Source: JBOFOR01 sp051659545 (GTDB lineage Bacteria > Bacillota > Clostridia > Peptostreptococcales > Peptostreptococcaceae). Taken from it: 21,334 nt of DNA. The notes beneath the pieces are model-generated. The model saw nothing but the letters and a program-made list of their open reading frames with translations, was not told the origin of the DNA and ran no database searches. The position numbers were made by a program, and so were the translations under genes. This document shows, one piece after another, positions 14,219 to 21,334 of this stretch (its first letter is position 1; every line of letters starts with the position of its first letter). The DNA lies in the NCBI RefSeq assembly GCF_051659545.1, contig NZ_JBOFOR010000042.1:1-21334 (forward strand). Reading direction: 5' to 3'.

Positions 14219-16217
14219 GATAGCCATTGGTAATGTAAGAAAGAGTTTTAAAGACTATAGCATATACTTTTTAACAATAACTTTAGCAGTTTGTATATTT
14301 TATAGTTTCAACTCTATAGAATCACAAAAAGCCCTTGTGGAAATGCAAGGCTCAAGTGCTGATTATATAGGAACGTTAGTAAATCTTATTTCTGCCCTAT
14401 CAGTATTTGTATCTGTAATATTAGGTAGTTTAATATTATATGCAAATAACTTTTTAATAAAAAAGCGTAAAAAAGAGCTAGGAATATATATGACTTTAGG
14501 TATGAGTAAAAATAAAATATCTAGAATACTTGTTATAGAAACGCTAATAGTTGGTATATGTTCTTTAGTTAGTGGTTTACTATTAGGACTTATAGCATCA
14601 CAAGGTTTATCAGTCCTTACTTCAAAATTATTTGAAATTAGTATGAGTGATTATTCTTTTATTATTTCTTTTAAAGCAATAGGCAAGACTGCATTATACT
14701 TTGGAATTATGTTTTTACTTGTAATGATATTTAACGTAATAGTTATATCTAAATACAAAATAATAGACTTATTATCTGCAGGTAAAAAAACTGAAGATAT
14801 AAAAATAAAGAATCCATTTTTATATATTATTGCATTTATAGTATGCTTAGTATCTATTGTCACAGCATACATGTTAGTAACAGAAGTTGGGCTTGATATT
14901 GGTAATATAAAATTCCAAGCTTCTATATTATTAGGTGTAGTGGGAACCGTATTATTTTTCTTTAGTTTATCAGGATTTGGATTGTATATAATAAAGAAAA
15001 ATAAAAAAATATACTTTAAAGGATTAAATATATTTGTGGTTAAACAAATAAACAGTAAAGTAAACACAAATTTTATATCTATGTCTATAATATGTTTAAT
15101 GTTATTTTTAACTATGGGAATATTATCTACAGGAATAAGTTTCAAGAACTCATTAGAATCAGGATTAGAGAAATCTACGCCATATGATGCAAGTGCTCGT
15201 TCATATATTTACGGTGAAAAGGGTCTAAAAAGTATAGAAGAAATATTAAAAAGTTCAGGCGTGAAATTTGAGAATGGTGAAAAATATGCTTATTATGATG
15301 AGTACTATTCTGAAAATATTACGTTAAATGATGTATTAAACAAGAATATAAGTGAAGAAAGTAAGAAAAAATTAGGTAAATTTGGGAAATGGTCAGTAAA
15401 TTTTATAAAAGAATCAGAGTATAATGCAGTAAGGGAACTAAACGCTCAAGAGCCAATAGACATAAAAGACAAAGAAGCATTAGTTTTATGTAACACAACT
15501 GATACTCTAAAAGTTACAAATGATTTTTTAAAGAACAATGAAACTATTACAATTAATAATAAAGATTACACTTTAAAAAATAAAAAAGCAATAGAAGATA
15601 ATTTATCGACAGATAATTTTAGTAGTAATCTATTTACAATAGTATTAAATGACGAGGAAATAAGTAACTTTGATATATACACATCAAATGTAAATATCAA
15701 TTACCCTAAAGAAGATAGAGAAATATCAGAAGAAAAGTTTTCTAAGCTATTTGAAGATTTTATACATGGTGAGATAGACGAGCAATTTATAAATGGAATG
15801 ACAAGAGACAGCATTTATTCAGAAAATAAAGGAATGACAACATCTATATTATTTGTAGGAATATACTTAGGAATAATATTCTTAATTGCATCAATGGCAG
15901 TACTAGCTCTTCAACAATTATCAGAAGCTAGTGATAGTATAGATAGATATAAATCATTAAAAAGATTAGGTGCTAATGATAAAATGATAGACAAAACTAT
16001 ATTTACACAAACTTTAATATACTTTAGCTTACCATTAGGACTTGCATTTATACATGCAGTAGTAGGTATAAATGTAGCCAATGATTTTATAGCAATGTTT
16101 AATAAGCCGGATATAGGAACATCATCATTATTTACAGCTTTAATATTTACAATAGTGTATGTAGGATACTTCTATGCCACATACACAGGATATAAAAATA
16201 TAATAAAAAACTCATAA
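14208..16217 (+). CDS. ABC transporter permease, BceB-like (FtsX family)
   Basis: This 669-residue permease has the BceB layout of ten membrane segments. One lies near 18-35, FtsX-type groups follow between about 58 and 315 (with KKRKKELGIYMTLGMSKNKI at 85-104), and a large extracellular domain spans about 316-543. Three final segments lie at about 545-568, 600-625 and 638-660, with a second FtsX-like motif, RYKSLKRLGANDKMI, at 580-594. In BceAB systems the extracellular loop of some 200-230 residues between segments 7 and 8 contacts the drug-target complex and the sensor kinase. The open frame begins at TTG 14193, but the GGAGGAG ribosome binding site (14195-14201) lies within those codons, so ATG 14208 is the start. 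It pairs with the ATPase at 13454. Confidence 0.93.
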   Translation: MYSKIAIGNVRKSFKDYSIYFLTITLAVCIFYSFNSIESQKALVEMQGSSADYIGTLVNLISALSVFVSVILGSLILYANNFLIKKRKKELGIYMTLGMSKNKISRILVIETLIVGICSLVSGLLLGLIASQGLSVLTSKLFEISMSDYSFIISFKAIGKTALYFGIMFLLVMIFNVIVISKYKIIDLLSAGKKTEDIKIKNPFLYIIAFIVCLVSIVTAYMLVTEVGLDIGNIKFQASILLGVVGTVLFFFSLSGFGLYIIKKNKKIYFKGLNIFVVKQINSKVNTNFISMSIICLMLFLTMGILSTGISFKNSLESGLEKSTPYDASARSYIYGEKGLKSIEEILKSSGVKFENGEKYAYYDEYYSENITLNDVLNKNISEESKKKLGKFGKWSVNFIKESEYNAVRELNAQEPIDIKDKEALVLCNTTDTLKVTNDFLKNNETITINNKDYTLKNKKAIEDNLSTDNFSSNLFTIVLNDEEISNFDIYTSNVNINYPKEDREISEEKFSKLFEDFIHGEIDEQFINGMTRDSIYSENKGMTTSILFVGIYLGIIFLIASMAVLALQQLSEASDSIDRYKSLKRLGANDKMIDKTIFTQTLIYFSLPLGLAFIHAVVGINVANDFIAMFNKPDIGTSSLFTALIFTIVYVGYFYATYTGYKNIIKNS

Positions 16218-16257
16218 ATTCAATAAAGTAAAAGAGCCATAGTAATTTAAAAATATA

Positions 16258-16302
16258 TCCTATAGAGTAGAAGGTAAAAAAGTCTACCCTATAGGATTTT
16301 TT
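16258..16302 (+). terminator. Terminator after the ABC-transporter operon
   Basis: TCCTATAGAGTAGA (16258-16271) pairs with TCTACCCTATAGGA (16283-16296), 14 positions with one mismatch, followed by six T. It separates the transporter from the blaI-blaR1-like pair. Confidence 0.88.
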
Positions 16303-16375
16303 ACGTTTAAGTAAATGTGAGATATGAAGTATTTTACCAATAGGTTGCTCAAGGGAAGTAAATTTTTTATTATAG

Positions 16376-16426
16376 TTGATAAATTAAGATTACAAATGTA
16401 ATATTTAATTAAATTACAAATGTAAT
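16376..16426 (+). promoter_or_regulatory. Promoter with two BlaI/MecI-type operators
   Basis: Two identical 14-base palindromes, ATTACAAATGTAAT, lie at 16389-16402 and 16413-16426, starting 24 bases apart. They contain the TACA...TGTA symmetry of BlaI/MecI operators. A candidate -35 TTGATA (16376-16381) with a weak -10 TAATAT (16399-16404) at 17-base spacing would be covered by the first operator. The second lies just before the ribosome binding site. This predicts autorepression of the downstream pair by its own BlaI-like protein. Confidence 0.8.
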
Positions 16427-16443
16427 CCTAAGGAGGGATAGAT

Positions 16444-16809
16444 GTGATACAAGTTAGTGAAGCAGAGTTAGAAGTAATGAAAGTTGTATGGGAGTTTAAA
16501 AGTGCAACAAGTGCACAGATTATACAAAAACTTGAAGAAAGTACAGAGTGGAAACCAAAAACTATACAAACATTAATAACTAGATTAGTAGGAAAAGAAG
16601 CTTTAAATGTAGATAAAACCAACAAAAAAATGTATATATATACTCCAAATATAGGAGAACATGAATATAAAAATTATGCAAATGAATCATTCTTACAAAA
16701 ACTTTATAACGGTTCAGTAAACCTAATGCTATCAAGTTTTATCAAAGATAAAAAACTTTCAAAAGAAGAAATTAACGAACTAAAGAAAATGCTAGATGAA
16801 GAAAATTAA
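16444..16809 (+). CDS. BlaI/MecI/CopY family transcriptional repressor
   Basis: This 121-residue protein is a winged-helix repressor of the BlaI/MecI family. Evidence is the N-terminal ISDAE-like VSEAELEVMKVVWEFKSATSAQI region and the recognition-helix motif WKPKTIQTLITRLVGKEAL (36-54), then an aromatic wing (KKMYIYTPN) and a helical dimerisation tail (about 77-121). The family binds TACA/TGTA palindromes as a dimer and is inactivated by proteolysis triggered by BlaR1/MecR1. At the position aligned with the Asn-Phe cleavage site of staphylococcal BlaI/MecI, it has Ser98-Phe99. The start is GTG at 16444, seven bases after AGGAGG (16431-16436); the ATG two bases earlier is followed at once by TGA. 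The partner gene follows after 17 bases. Its operators lie directly upstream, so it is probably autoregulated. Confidence 0.93.
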   Translation: MIQVSEAELEVMKVVWEFKSATSAQIIQKLEESTEWKPKTIQTLITRLVGKEALNVDKTNKKMYIYTPNIGEHEYKNYANESFLQKLYNGSVNLMLSSFIKDKKLSKEEINELKKMLDEEN

Positions 16810-16826
16810 TATAAAGGTGGGTTAAA

Positions 16827-18569
16827 ATGCAAGAGTTAGGGGGGTTAATTTTACAAGCATCCTTTTATGGATCAATAGTTGCTGTAGTTATTATTTTAAG
16901 TAAAACTATTATAAAAGATAGTATAAATGCAAAATATCATTATTTAATATGGTTATTGCTTGTAGTAAAACTAATAATACCATTTGGACCACAAAGTGAT
17001 ATGAGTTTGTTTAATAAAATACCAGTTAACAGTGTTTATGAAACAAATATAAGTTATAAGAATATTGAAAATAGCACAATGGAAGTAAAACCATCAGAAA
17101 AAGAAGTTCAACAAGTCAGTAACACTGATACAACCGTTATCTCAAAGTCAAGTAACACAAATAAAATAAATCCGTATATACCGATAGTCTGGATGATAGT
17201 AACTATTAATACATTAGCGGTATTTATAAGTTCCTATTATTTGATTCATAGAACCTTTAAAAAAGAAAATCAAAGTGTAGATGAAAATAAATATGAAATC
17301 TTAAAAAATTGCAAAAATAAAATGGGAGTAAAATCTGATATAAAATTAATGATAAATGATTCTGTAAAAACACCATCATTACTAGGTATAATAAAACCGA
17401 AAATATTAATACCACAATCAATGATTAATCTATCAGACAAAGAACTAGAGTATATATTTTTACATGAAATTTCTCATCACAAAAGAAAAGATATACTAAT
17501 TAACTACATATTAATAATACTTCAAAGTATTCACTGGTTTAATCCAATAATATGGTATTCATTTAAAAAAATGAGAGAAGATATGGAAATTGCAACAGAT
17601 GAAATGGTTCTTAAAACAATCAATGAAGAGGAACACAAAGAATACGGAAAAGCTATATTAACAGTACTTGAAAGAATTAAAAGCTCTAAAAATACTATTG
17701 GTGTAATAGGAATGATAGATGACAAAAAGACTATTAAAAAGAGAATAAGAAGAATAAAAAATATGAAGTTTATGAAAAATAAAAAAGCACTATTTAGTAT
17801 AGTTGGTGTAATTCTAATACTTACTTTATCGGGAGTACTTCTGACAAGTGCTAGAGAAAATCAAAATAATAAAGGAAATGAAAGTTTAGAGGGGGCAATT
17901 TCACAAGCTCTTCTTAATTCAACGATAAAATTTAATGGTTCAGAAGTTGAAACAGAAGGACATATTATTTTAGATAAAGAGGAAAAAAATAATAATATAA
18001 AAGTATATATGATTACTAGTACTGGAGAGTTTGGTTTTGAAAATGGAATTTTCACATTATCTTCAGGAACCTCTTGTTTACCAACAGCAATGACGTTTGA
18101 AAAAGATAGTAATGGTAATTACAAGTATATCAATAGAGAAGAACTACAAGACGGTGCATACTATGAGGATTCAATAAAAAAAGTGTTTCCAAAGAAACTT
18201 TGGGAGAGTGCTTTAAATAGTAACAAATACTATGAGGAACTAACAAAACAACAAGAAGAACAAGCAAAATACTATCTAAAATCAATAAATAGAGAAGCTA
18301 AAGTTCAAGGAGATTACGTAGAAAAGAAGCTAGCAGATATTAATGTAGAGGCAGGGAATAAACTATTACAAGATAAAAACTTATCTTCATACCCTTATTG
18401 GCTAGGAAGTAGAGAAGAATTAGTTAATGGTCAAAGATATTTATACGAAAAAGCGTACACAAAAAGTGATGGTAATGAATTTATAATATATACAAAGAAA
18501 AAAGATGGAAAAGTTGTAGAAGAGTATAAATATAAAATTGTAGGAAGTAATATTGAACTAGTTAAATAA
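16827..18569 (+). CDS. BlaR1-like M56 family sensor metalloprotease
   Basis: The 580-residue protein has four predicted membrane segments (about 7-29, 37-54, 117-141 and 320-341). The cytoplasmic gluzincin domain carries the zinc motif HEISH (213-217) with catalytic Glu214, and a further acidic ligand is probably in REDMEIATDE (250-259). This matches BlaR1/MecR1 signal transducers. The C-terminal extracellular part (about 342-580) is not an obvious penicillin-binding domain: only one chance-like SxxK (STIK) is present and the class D beta-lactamase motifs are not seen. Similar C-terminal regions, with wording such as EGHIILDKEEK and GEFGFENGIFT, occur in other Firmicute BlaR1-like proteins from memory, but the ligand is unknown. 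AAAGGTGG (16813-16820) precedes the ATG by 6 bases. It likely cleaves, or triggers cleavage of, the neighbouring BlaI-like repressor. Confidence 0.9.
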   Translation: MQELGGLILQASFYGSIVAVVIILSKTIIKDSINAKYHYLIWLLLVVKLIIPFGPQSDMSLFNKIPVNSVYETNISYKNIENSTMEVKPSEKEVQQVSNTDTTVISKSSNTNKINPYIPIVWMIVTINTLAVFISSYYLIHRTFKKENQSVDENKYEILKNCKNKMGVKSDIKLMINDSVKTPSLLGIIKPKILIPQSMINLSDKELEYIFLHEISHHKRKDILINYILIILQSIHWFNPIIWYSFKKMREDMEIATDEMVLKTINEEEHKEYGKAILTVLERIKSSKNTIGVIGMIDDKKTIKKRIRRIKNMKFMKNKKALFSIVGVILILTLSGVLLTSARENQNNKGNESLEGAISQALLNSTIKFNGSEVETEGHIILDKEEKNNNIKVYMITSTGEFGFENGIFTLSSGTSCLPTAMTFEKDSNGNYKYINREELQDGAYYEDSIKKVFPKKLWESALNSNKYYEELTKQQEEQAKYYLKSINREAKVQGDYVEKKLADINVEAGNKLLQDKNLSSYPYWLGSREELVNGQRYLYEKAYTKSDGNEFIIYTKKKDGKVVEEYKYKIVGSNIELVK

Positions 18570-18604
18570 AAAAATTGTCAAATTTGCAAAAAAAATAAAA
18601 AATA

Positions 18605-18634
18605 TTGTTTAAAGTAATAATCACCGGGTATATA
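18605..18634 (+). promoter_or_regulatory. Candidate promoter of the rubrerythrin gene
   Basis: TTGTTT (18605-18610) and TATATA (18629-18634) are spaced by 18 bases, about 75 bases before the start codon. No clear PerR or Fur palindrome is seen here. No convincing terminator separates the blaR1-like gene from this one, so some read-through is possible. Confidence 0.3.
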
Positions 18635-18707
18635 TAGATTATAGCAAATTAAGAAATTAATTTAAAAAATATAAAATTTATATATAGAGTTATGGGAGGA
18701 TATTATT

Positions 18708-19256
18708 ATGAAAAAATTTGTATGTAAGCCTTGTGGATGGGTATATGAAGGAGAAACTGTTCCAGAAATATGTCCAGTATGTAAAAAAGGATCAGAAGCA
18801 TTTGAAGAATTAAAAGGTGAAATGACTTGGGCGGATGAGCACAGAATAGGTGTAGCTAAAGATATAGATGAAGAAATATTAGAAGGATTAAGAGCTAACT
18901 TTACAGGAGAGTGTACTGAAGTAGGAATGTACTTAGCAATGAGTAGACAAGCTGATAGAGAAGGATACCCAGAAGTAGCAGAAGCATATAAGAGAATAGC
19001 ATTTGAAGAAGCTGATCATGCTGCTAGATTTGCAGAATTATTAGGTGAAGTAGTAGTAGCAGATACAAAAGCTAACTTAAAAGCAAGAGTTGAAGCAGAA
19101 TATGGAGCTACAGAAGGAAAATTAAAAATAGCGAAAAGAGCTAAAGAATTAGGATTAGATGCTATACATGATACAGTTCATGAAATGTGTAAAGATGAAG
19201 CTAGACATGGTAAAGCATTCTTAGGATTATTAGAAAGACACTTTGGAACTAAATAA
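18708..19256 (+). CDS. Reverse rubrerythrin
   Basis: This 182-residue protein has a rubredoxin-like Fe(Cys)4 site at its N-terminus (C6-x2-C9 and C22-x2-C25) followed by a ferritin-like four-helix bundle. That order is the reverse of classical rubrerythrin. Diiron ligands are visible in GECTEVGMYL (E68, E71), EEADHAARFAE (E101, H104) and HEMCKDEARH (E159, E164, H167). Reverse rubrerythrins in clostridia reduce hydrogen peroxide, and in some cases oxygen, with electrons passed from NADH through reductases, protecting anaerobes in air. The ATG is preceded by GGGAGGA (18694-18700) at 7 bases. It is a single-gene unit ending in a strong terminator. No electron donor partner is adjacent. The function follows from family knowledge. 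Confidence 0.95.
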   Translation: MKKFVCKPCGWVYEGETVPEICPVCKKGSEAFEELKGEMTWADEHRIGVAKDIDEEILEGLRANFTGECTEVGMYLAMSRQADREGYPEVAEAYKRIAFEEADHAARFAELLGEVVVADTKANLKARVEAEYGATEGKLKIAKRAKELGLDAIHDTVHEMCKDEARHGKAFLGLLERHFGTK

Positions 19257-19271
19257 TAAGTTTTGAATTTT

Positions 19272-19323
19272 AAAGACTGCAGATAGATTTGTATACAAGC
19301 AAATTTTTCTACAGTCTTTTTTT
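19272..19323 (+). terminator. Terminator after reverse rubrerythrin
   Basis: AAAGACTGCAGATAGATTTG (19272-19291) pairs with CAAATTTTTCTACAGTCTTT (19300-19319), with two mismatches and one G-U, ending in a run of T. Confidence 0.85.
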
Positions 19324-19521
19324 ATGTATAAGGAAATTATTACGCACTACTACTAGCTAACTAATAGATATGGTATAGAGAAAGTTTACTTTAAGTTGTA
19401 CAAAGATTACTAATAAGTAAGATTTATATTGTAAATTTGCAGTTATGGTTTTAACTATAAATATGAAATAAAATATAGACTATAGCAATGATAAAATAAT
19501 AAATTACAGCAGGTGGTTAAA

Positions 19522-19674
19522 ATGACGTATAAAATGAGATTAACAAGCATTGTAGCTTATACAACACGCAGTATATTGGGAGAATACAGTGATGAAAAAT
19601 TGAAAGCTCAATTGCTTAATTCTTTAACTTCTTCTTTTGTCTTTAATATTATCAATTATTACAATCAATGCTAA
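19522..19674 (+). CDS. Small ORF of 50 codons, unknown
   Basis: An ATG at 19522 follows AGGTGG (19511-19516) at 5-base spacing and opens a 50-codon frame: MTYKMRLTSIVAYTTRSILG, then EYSDEKLKAQLLNSLTSSFV and a short hydrophobic end. The first 33 codons have believable amino acid composition. The last 17 run antisense over the 3' end of the minus-strand gene, which suggests either a genuine overlapping small protein or a gene truncated by rearrangement. I do not recognise it. Confidence 0.4.
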   Translation: MTYKMRLTSIVAYTTRSILGEYSDEKLKAQLLNSLTSSFVFNIINYYNQC

Positions 19675-20097
19675 AACAAAAGCATGATCCTCAAAATTGA
19701 TATCAACAGAATAATTATCAGTAAAGGCAAAAAGTTCCTTATCAGCAACAGCGATAACTTTATTGTCTTTATAAATTTTATAGTTATAATCAAAAATATT
19801 ACCCTCTATACTTAGATTGCCATATTTACTATCGATTTCTATTTTATCTTTAAAAAAAGTAAATTTTTGATTTACAGATGCAACTACATTATTATTTTCA
19901 TACATTTCATAAGTACTCATAAATGTCATTAATTTTTCCTTAACAAAATATAAAACATTATCATTTTTCAAAATATCAAATTGTAGTCCCAAAGTCATAA
20001 ATTTATTATCTACGAAAAAGACTTCTTCATTAAATTCATTTTTTATCCAAAAGTCTTCTTTAAACTTGAAAAACTTTGATTTCATATAATACCTCAT
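19624..20097 (-). CDS. LURP-one-related (YxjI-like) family protein
   Basis: This 157-residue minus-strand protein matches the LURP-one-related family, which has a tubby-like beta-barrel fold. It has repeated short beta strands with polar turns, such as FKFKEDFWIKNEFNEEVFFV at the start, YEMYENNNVVASVNQK, YNYKIYKDNKVIAVADKE and YSVDINFEDHAFVLALIVII near the C-terminus. B. subtilis YxjI is a homologue by family. The biochemical role is unknown; a phospholipid-binding or membrane-associated role has been proposed for tubby-like folds. The start ATG (plus 20097-20095) is preceded by GGGGG (plus 20107-20103) at 5-base spacing. A second in-frame Met lies four codons in. Its 3' end overlaps the small ORF at 19522 by 51 bases in convergent orientation. 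It is the only complete minus-strand gene in the window. Confidence 0.88.
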   Translation of the reverse strand: MRYYMKSKFFKFKEDFWIKNEFNEEVFFVDNKFMTLGLQFDILKNDNVLYFVKEKLMTFMSTYEMYENNNVVASVNQKFTFFKDKIEIDSKYGNLSIEGNIFDYNYKIYKDNKVIAVADKELFAFTDNYSVDINFEDHAFVLALIVIIDNIKDKRRS

Positions 20098-20109
20098 AAA
20101 ATCCCCCTT

Positions 20110-20444
20110 TTAATTAATATGTATGCTTTATTATATTAAACATTATATTAGATTTACAGGTTAAAATATTTACAAATTTTATACAATAATTAATAATATC
20201 TTGAAATAGTAGTGTTTATATAGATAAGTTAATTGAAAATGATGAGATAAATATTATCTTTAAAAATATATCTAATAACAGGTTAAAAAATGGATTATAA
20301 AAAAGGTATTAACTAGTTTATAATCTATTATAGAAAGACTACACCTTATAATAGAAAAAACTATAGAATTATAAATAGTTGTGAAGATATAGAAATTAAA
20401 TATTATGATATACTAGAGGAATACATGGAATAATTATTTGTTTT
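20110..20444. other. Intergenic region between divergent genes
   Basis: About 335 very AT-rich bases lie between the minus-strand LURP-one-like gene and the GNAT gene. They must hold both promoters, and several TATAAT-like hexamers occur, but none has a convincing -35. A start-less stretch of about 36 codons ending at the TAA at 20431-20433 (last residues DIEIKYYDILEEYME) looks protein-like and may be a gene remnant. No RNA gene or strong hairpin was seen. Confidence 0.4.
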
Positions 20445-20455
20445 AAGGAGAAATC

Positions 20456-21091
20456 ATGAATATAAAAATAAGAAGAGAAGAACCAAAAGATTACAGAATA
20501 GTAGAAGAGGTTGCTAGAGAAGCATTTTGGAATTTATATTTCCCAGGCTGTGCAGAGCATCTTGCAATCCATAATTTAAGAAAGAGCAAAGATTTTATAC
20601 CTGAACTTACATTTGTTATAGAACTAGATGATAAAATTGTTGGAAGTATATTTTACTCTCATTCAAAAGTTGTATCTAAAGACGGTGTAGAGCACGATAC
20701 AATTAGTTTTGGACCAGTTTGTATATTACCAAACTTACATAGAATGGGGCTTGGACGCCAACTAATAACTCATTCAATAGAGGAAGCAAAAAAACTAGGT
20801 CATAGAGCTATATTAACTTTAGGTTATCCTTATCACTATGAGCCATATGGTTTTGGTGGAGGAAAAAAATACAACATATCTATGCCTGATGGAAGTTTTC
20901 TTAAAGGATTATTAGTATTGCCACTTTACGAAGGTGCACTAGATAATATTTCAGGTTATGCTACTTTCTCTGATGCTCTTGAGATTAGTGAAGAAGAAAT
21001 TGAAGCGTTTGACAAGAATTTTACTTACAAAGAGAAGAAAGTTCAAGAAAGTCAAAAGGAGTTTGAAATTGCTTGTAGTATGCTAGATTAA
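20456..21091 (+). CDS. GNAT family N-acetyltransferase
   Basis: This 211-residue protein has the GNAT fold. It has an N-terminal strand-helix (MNIKIRREEPKDYRIVEEVA), an acceptor region with FWNLYFPGCAEH, and a central beta strand (TFVIELDDKIVGSIFYSHSK). Acetyl-CoA binding motif A follows at VCILPNLHRMGLGRQLITHS (88-107), where RMGLGR fits the Q/R-x-x-G-x-G/A pattern. Then come helix-strand ILTLGYPYHYEPYGF and a C-terminal acidic helical extension. It resembles the YhbS-type group, whose acceptor substrates are mostly unknown. AAGGAG (20445-20450) precedes the ATG by 5 bases. It is a single-gene unit with its own terminator, so the neighbours give no substrate clue. Confidence 0.93.
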   Translation: MNIKIRREEPKDYRIVEEVAREAFWNLYFPGCAEHLAIHNLRKSKDFIPELTFVIELDDKIVGSIFYSHSKVVSKDGVEHDTISFGPVCILPNLHRMGLGRQLITHSIEEAKKLGHRAILTLGYPYHYEPYGFGGGKKYNISMPDGSFLKGLLVLPLYEGALDNISGYATFSDALEISEEEIEAFDKNFTYKEKKVQESQKEFEIACSMLD

Positions 21092-21114
21092 TAAAAACAA
21101 AAAATTGAAAAGAT

Positions 21115-21149
21115 GAGACTTACTTAAAAATAGAGATAAGCCTCTTTTT
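21115..21149 (+). terminator. Terminator after the GNAT gene
   Basis: GAGACTTA (21115-21122) pairs with TAAGCCTC (21137-21144) with one mismatch, followed by TTTTT. It lies between convergent genes, but the minus strand lacks a matching T-run. Confidence 0.65.
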
Positions 21150-21213
21150 AATTGCAACTAAATTATAATAGTAAATAAATTTAATGATATTTTTAAATAA
21201 TTATATATTATTA

Positions 21214-21334
21214 TTATTTAGAAAAAAACTTCTTCAAAAAGTTAGAACCATGTAAATCTACAAATTCAAGAAATTGATTATATTTAAAACGATTACTAAA
21301 AGCAAAATACACTACCCTATCATCAGTTGAATTA
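21214..21334 (-). CDS. C-terminal end of an unidentified minus-strand gene
   Basis: On the minus strand an open frame enters from the right edge and ends at TAA (plus 21216-21214) after 39 complete codons. The residues are protein-like, with varied use: VVYFAFSNRFKYNQFLEFVD, then LHGSNFLKKFFSK at the end. The fragment is too short to assign a family. Composition and the convergent position after the GNAT terminator support it as a real gene end. Confidence 0.6.
   Translation of the reverse strand, partial: NSTDDRVVYFAFSNRFKYNQFLEFVDLHGSNFLKKFFSK

Noticed and set aside
14651..15145. Minus-strand open frame of 164 codons
   Set aside because: It is antisense to the permease membrane region and its composition mirrors the codons of hydrophobic residues.
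17923..17934. SxxK motif (STIK) in the BlaR1-like sensor domain as a beta-lactam-binding serine
   Set aside because: It lacks the flanking pattern and the downstream motifs of class D beta-lactamase-like domains; a four-residue match is not enough.
20280..20433. Possible gene remnant before the GNAT gene
   Set aside because: Only about 36 codons are open, without a start codon or ribosome binding site; it is mentioned with the intergenic region but not called as a pseudogene.

Overview
The window is a very AT-rich, low-GC Gram-positive chromosome segment with strong AGGAGG-type ribosome binding sites and short intergenic terminators. The fused gcvT-gcvPA gene followed by gcvPB, the glycine riboswitch, reverse rubrerythrin and clostridial-style orphan kinases suggest a member of the Peptostreptococcaceae (a Clostridioides, Paeniclostridium or Romboutsia-like organism). 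The species is not determined here.

Layout. At 1-17 a minus-strand gene starts and runs off the left edge, with a Fur/PerR-like palindrome upstream. A tRNA-Lys(UUU) with its own promoter and a hairpin terminator is followed closely by a YitT-family membrane protein and a small acidic protein of unknown function. Next come a cytoplasmic PAS histidine kinase whose Shine-Dalgarno site can be buried in a long hairpin (1709-1776), then a tandem glycine riboswitch with terminator controlling gcvTPA-gcvPB (3425-7794). A second orphan kinase with a substrate-binding-protein-like extracellular sensor follows. The two kinases flank the glycine cleavage genes and are clearly related to each other over the catalytic core and C-terminal tail. 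No response regulator is present.

From 10169 an OPT-family oligopeptide transporter overlaps a small PqqD-like protein. A TalC/FSA-type transaldolase is a single-gene unit. Then comes a probable envelope-stress locus: a BceA-like ATPase and BceB-like permease (13454-16217), followed by a BlaI-type repressor with two identical operator palindromes in its promoter and a BlaR1-like M56 metalloprotease whose external domain does not look like a penicillin-binding domain (16444-18569). The arrangement suggests a peptide-antibiotic or cell-wall-stress sensing and detoxification cassette using proteolytic BlaR1/BlaI signalling, rather than the usual BceRS two-component system beside the transporter.

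The right end holds a reverse rubrerythrin (oxidative and oxygen stress), a short 50-codon ORF convergent with a LURP-one/YxjI-like gene on the minus strand, a GNAT acetyltransferase, and the last 39 codons of an unidentified minus-strand gene. No insertion sequence, phage gene, CRISPR array or rRNA was seen. The region looks like ordinary chromosome with one accessory-looking defence or stress module.
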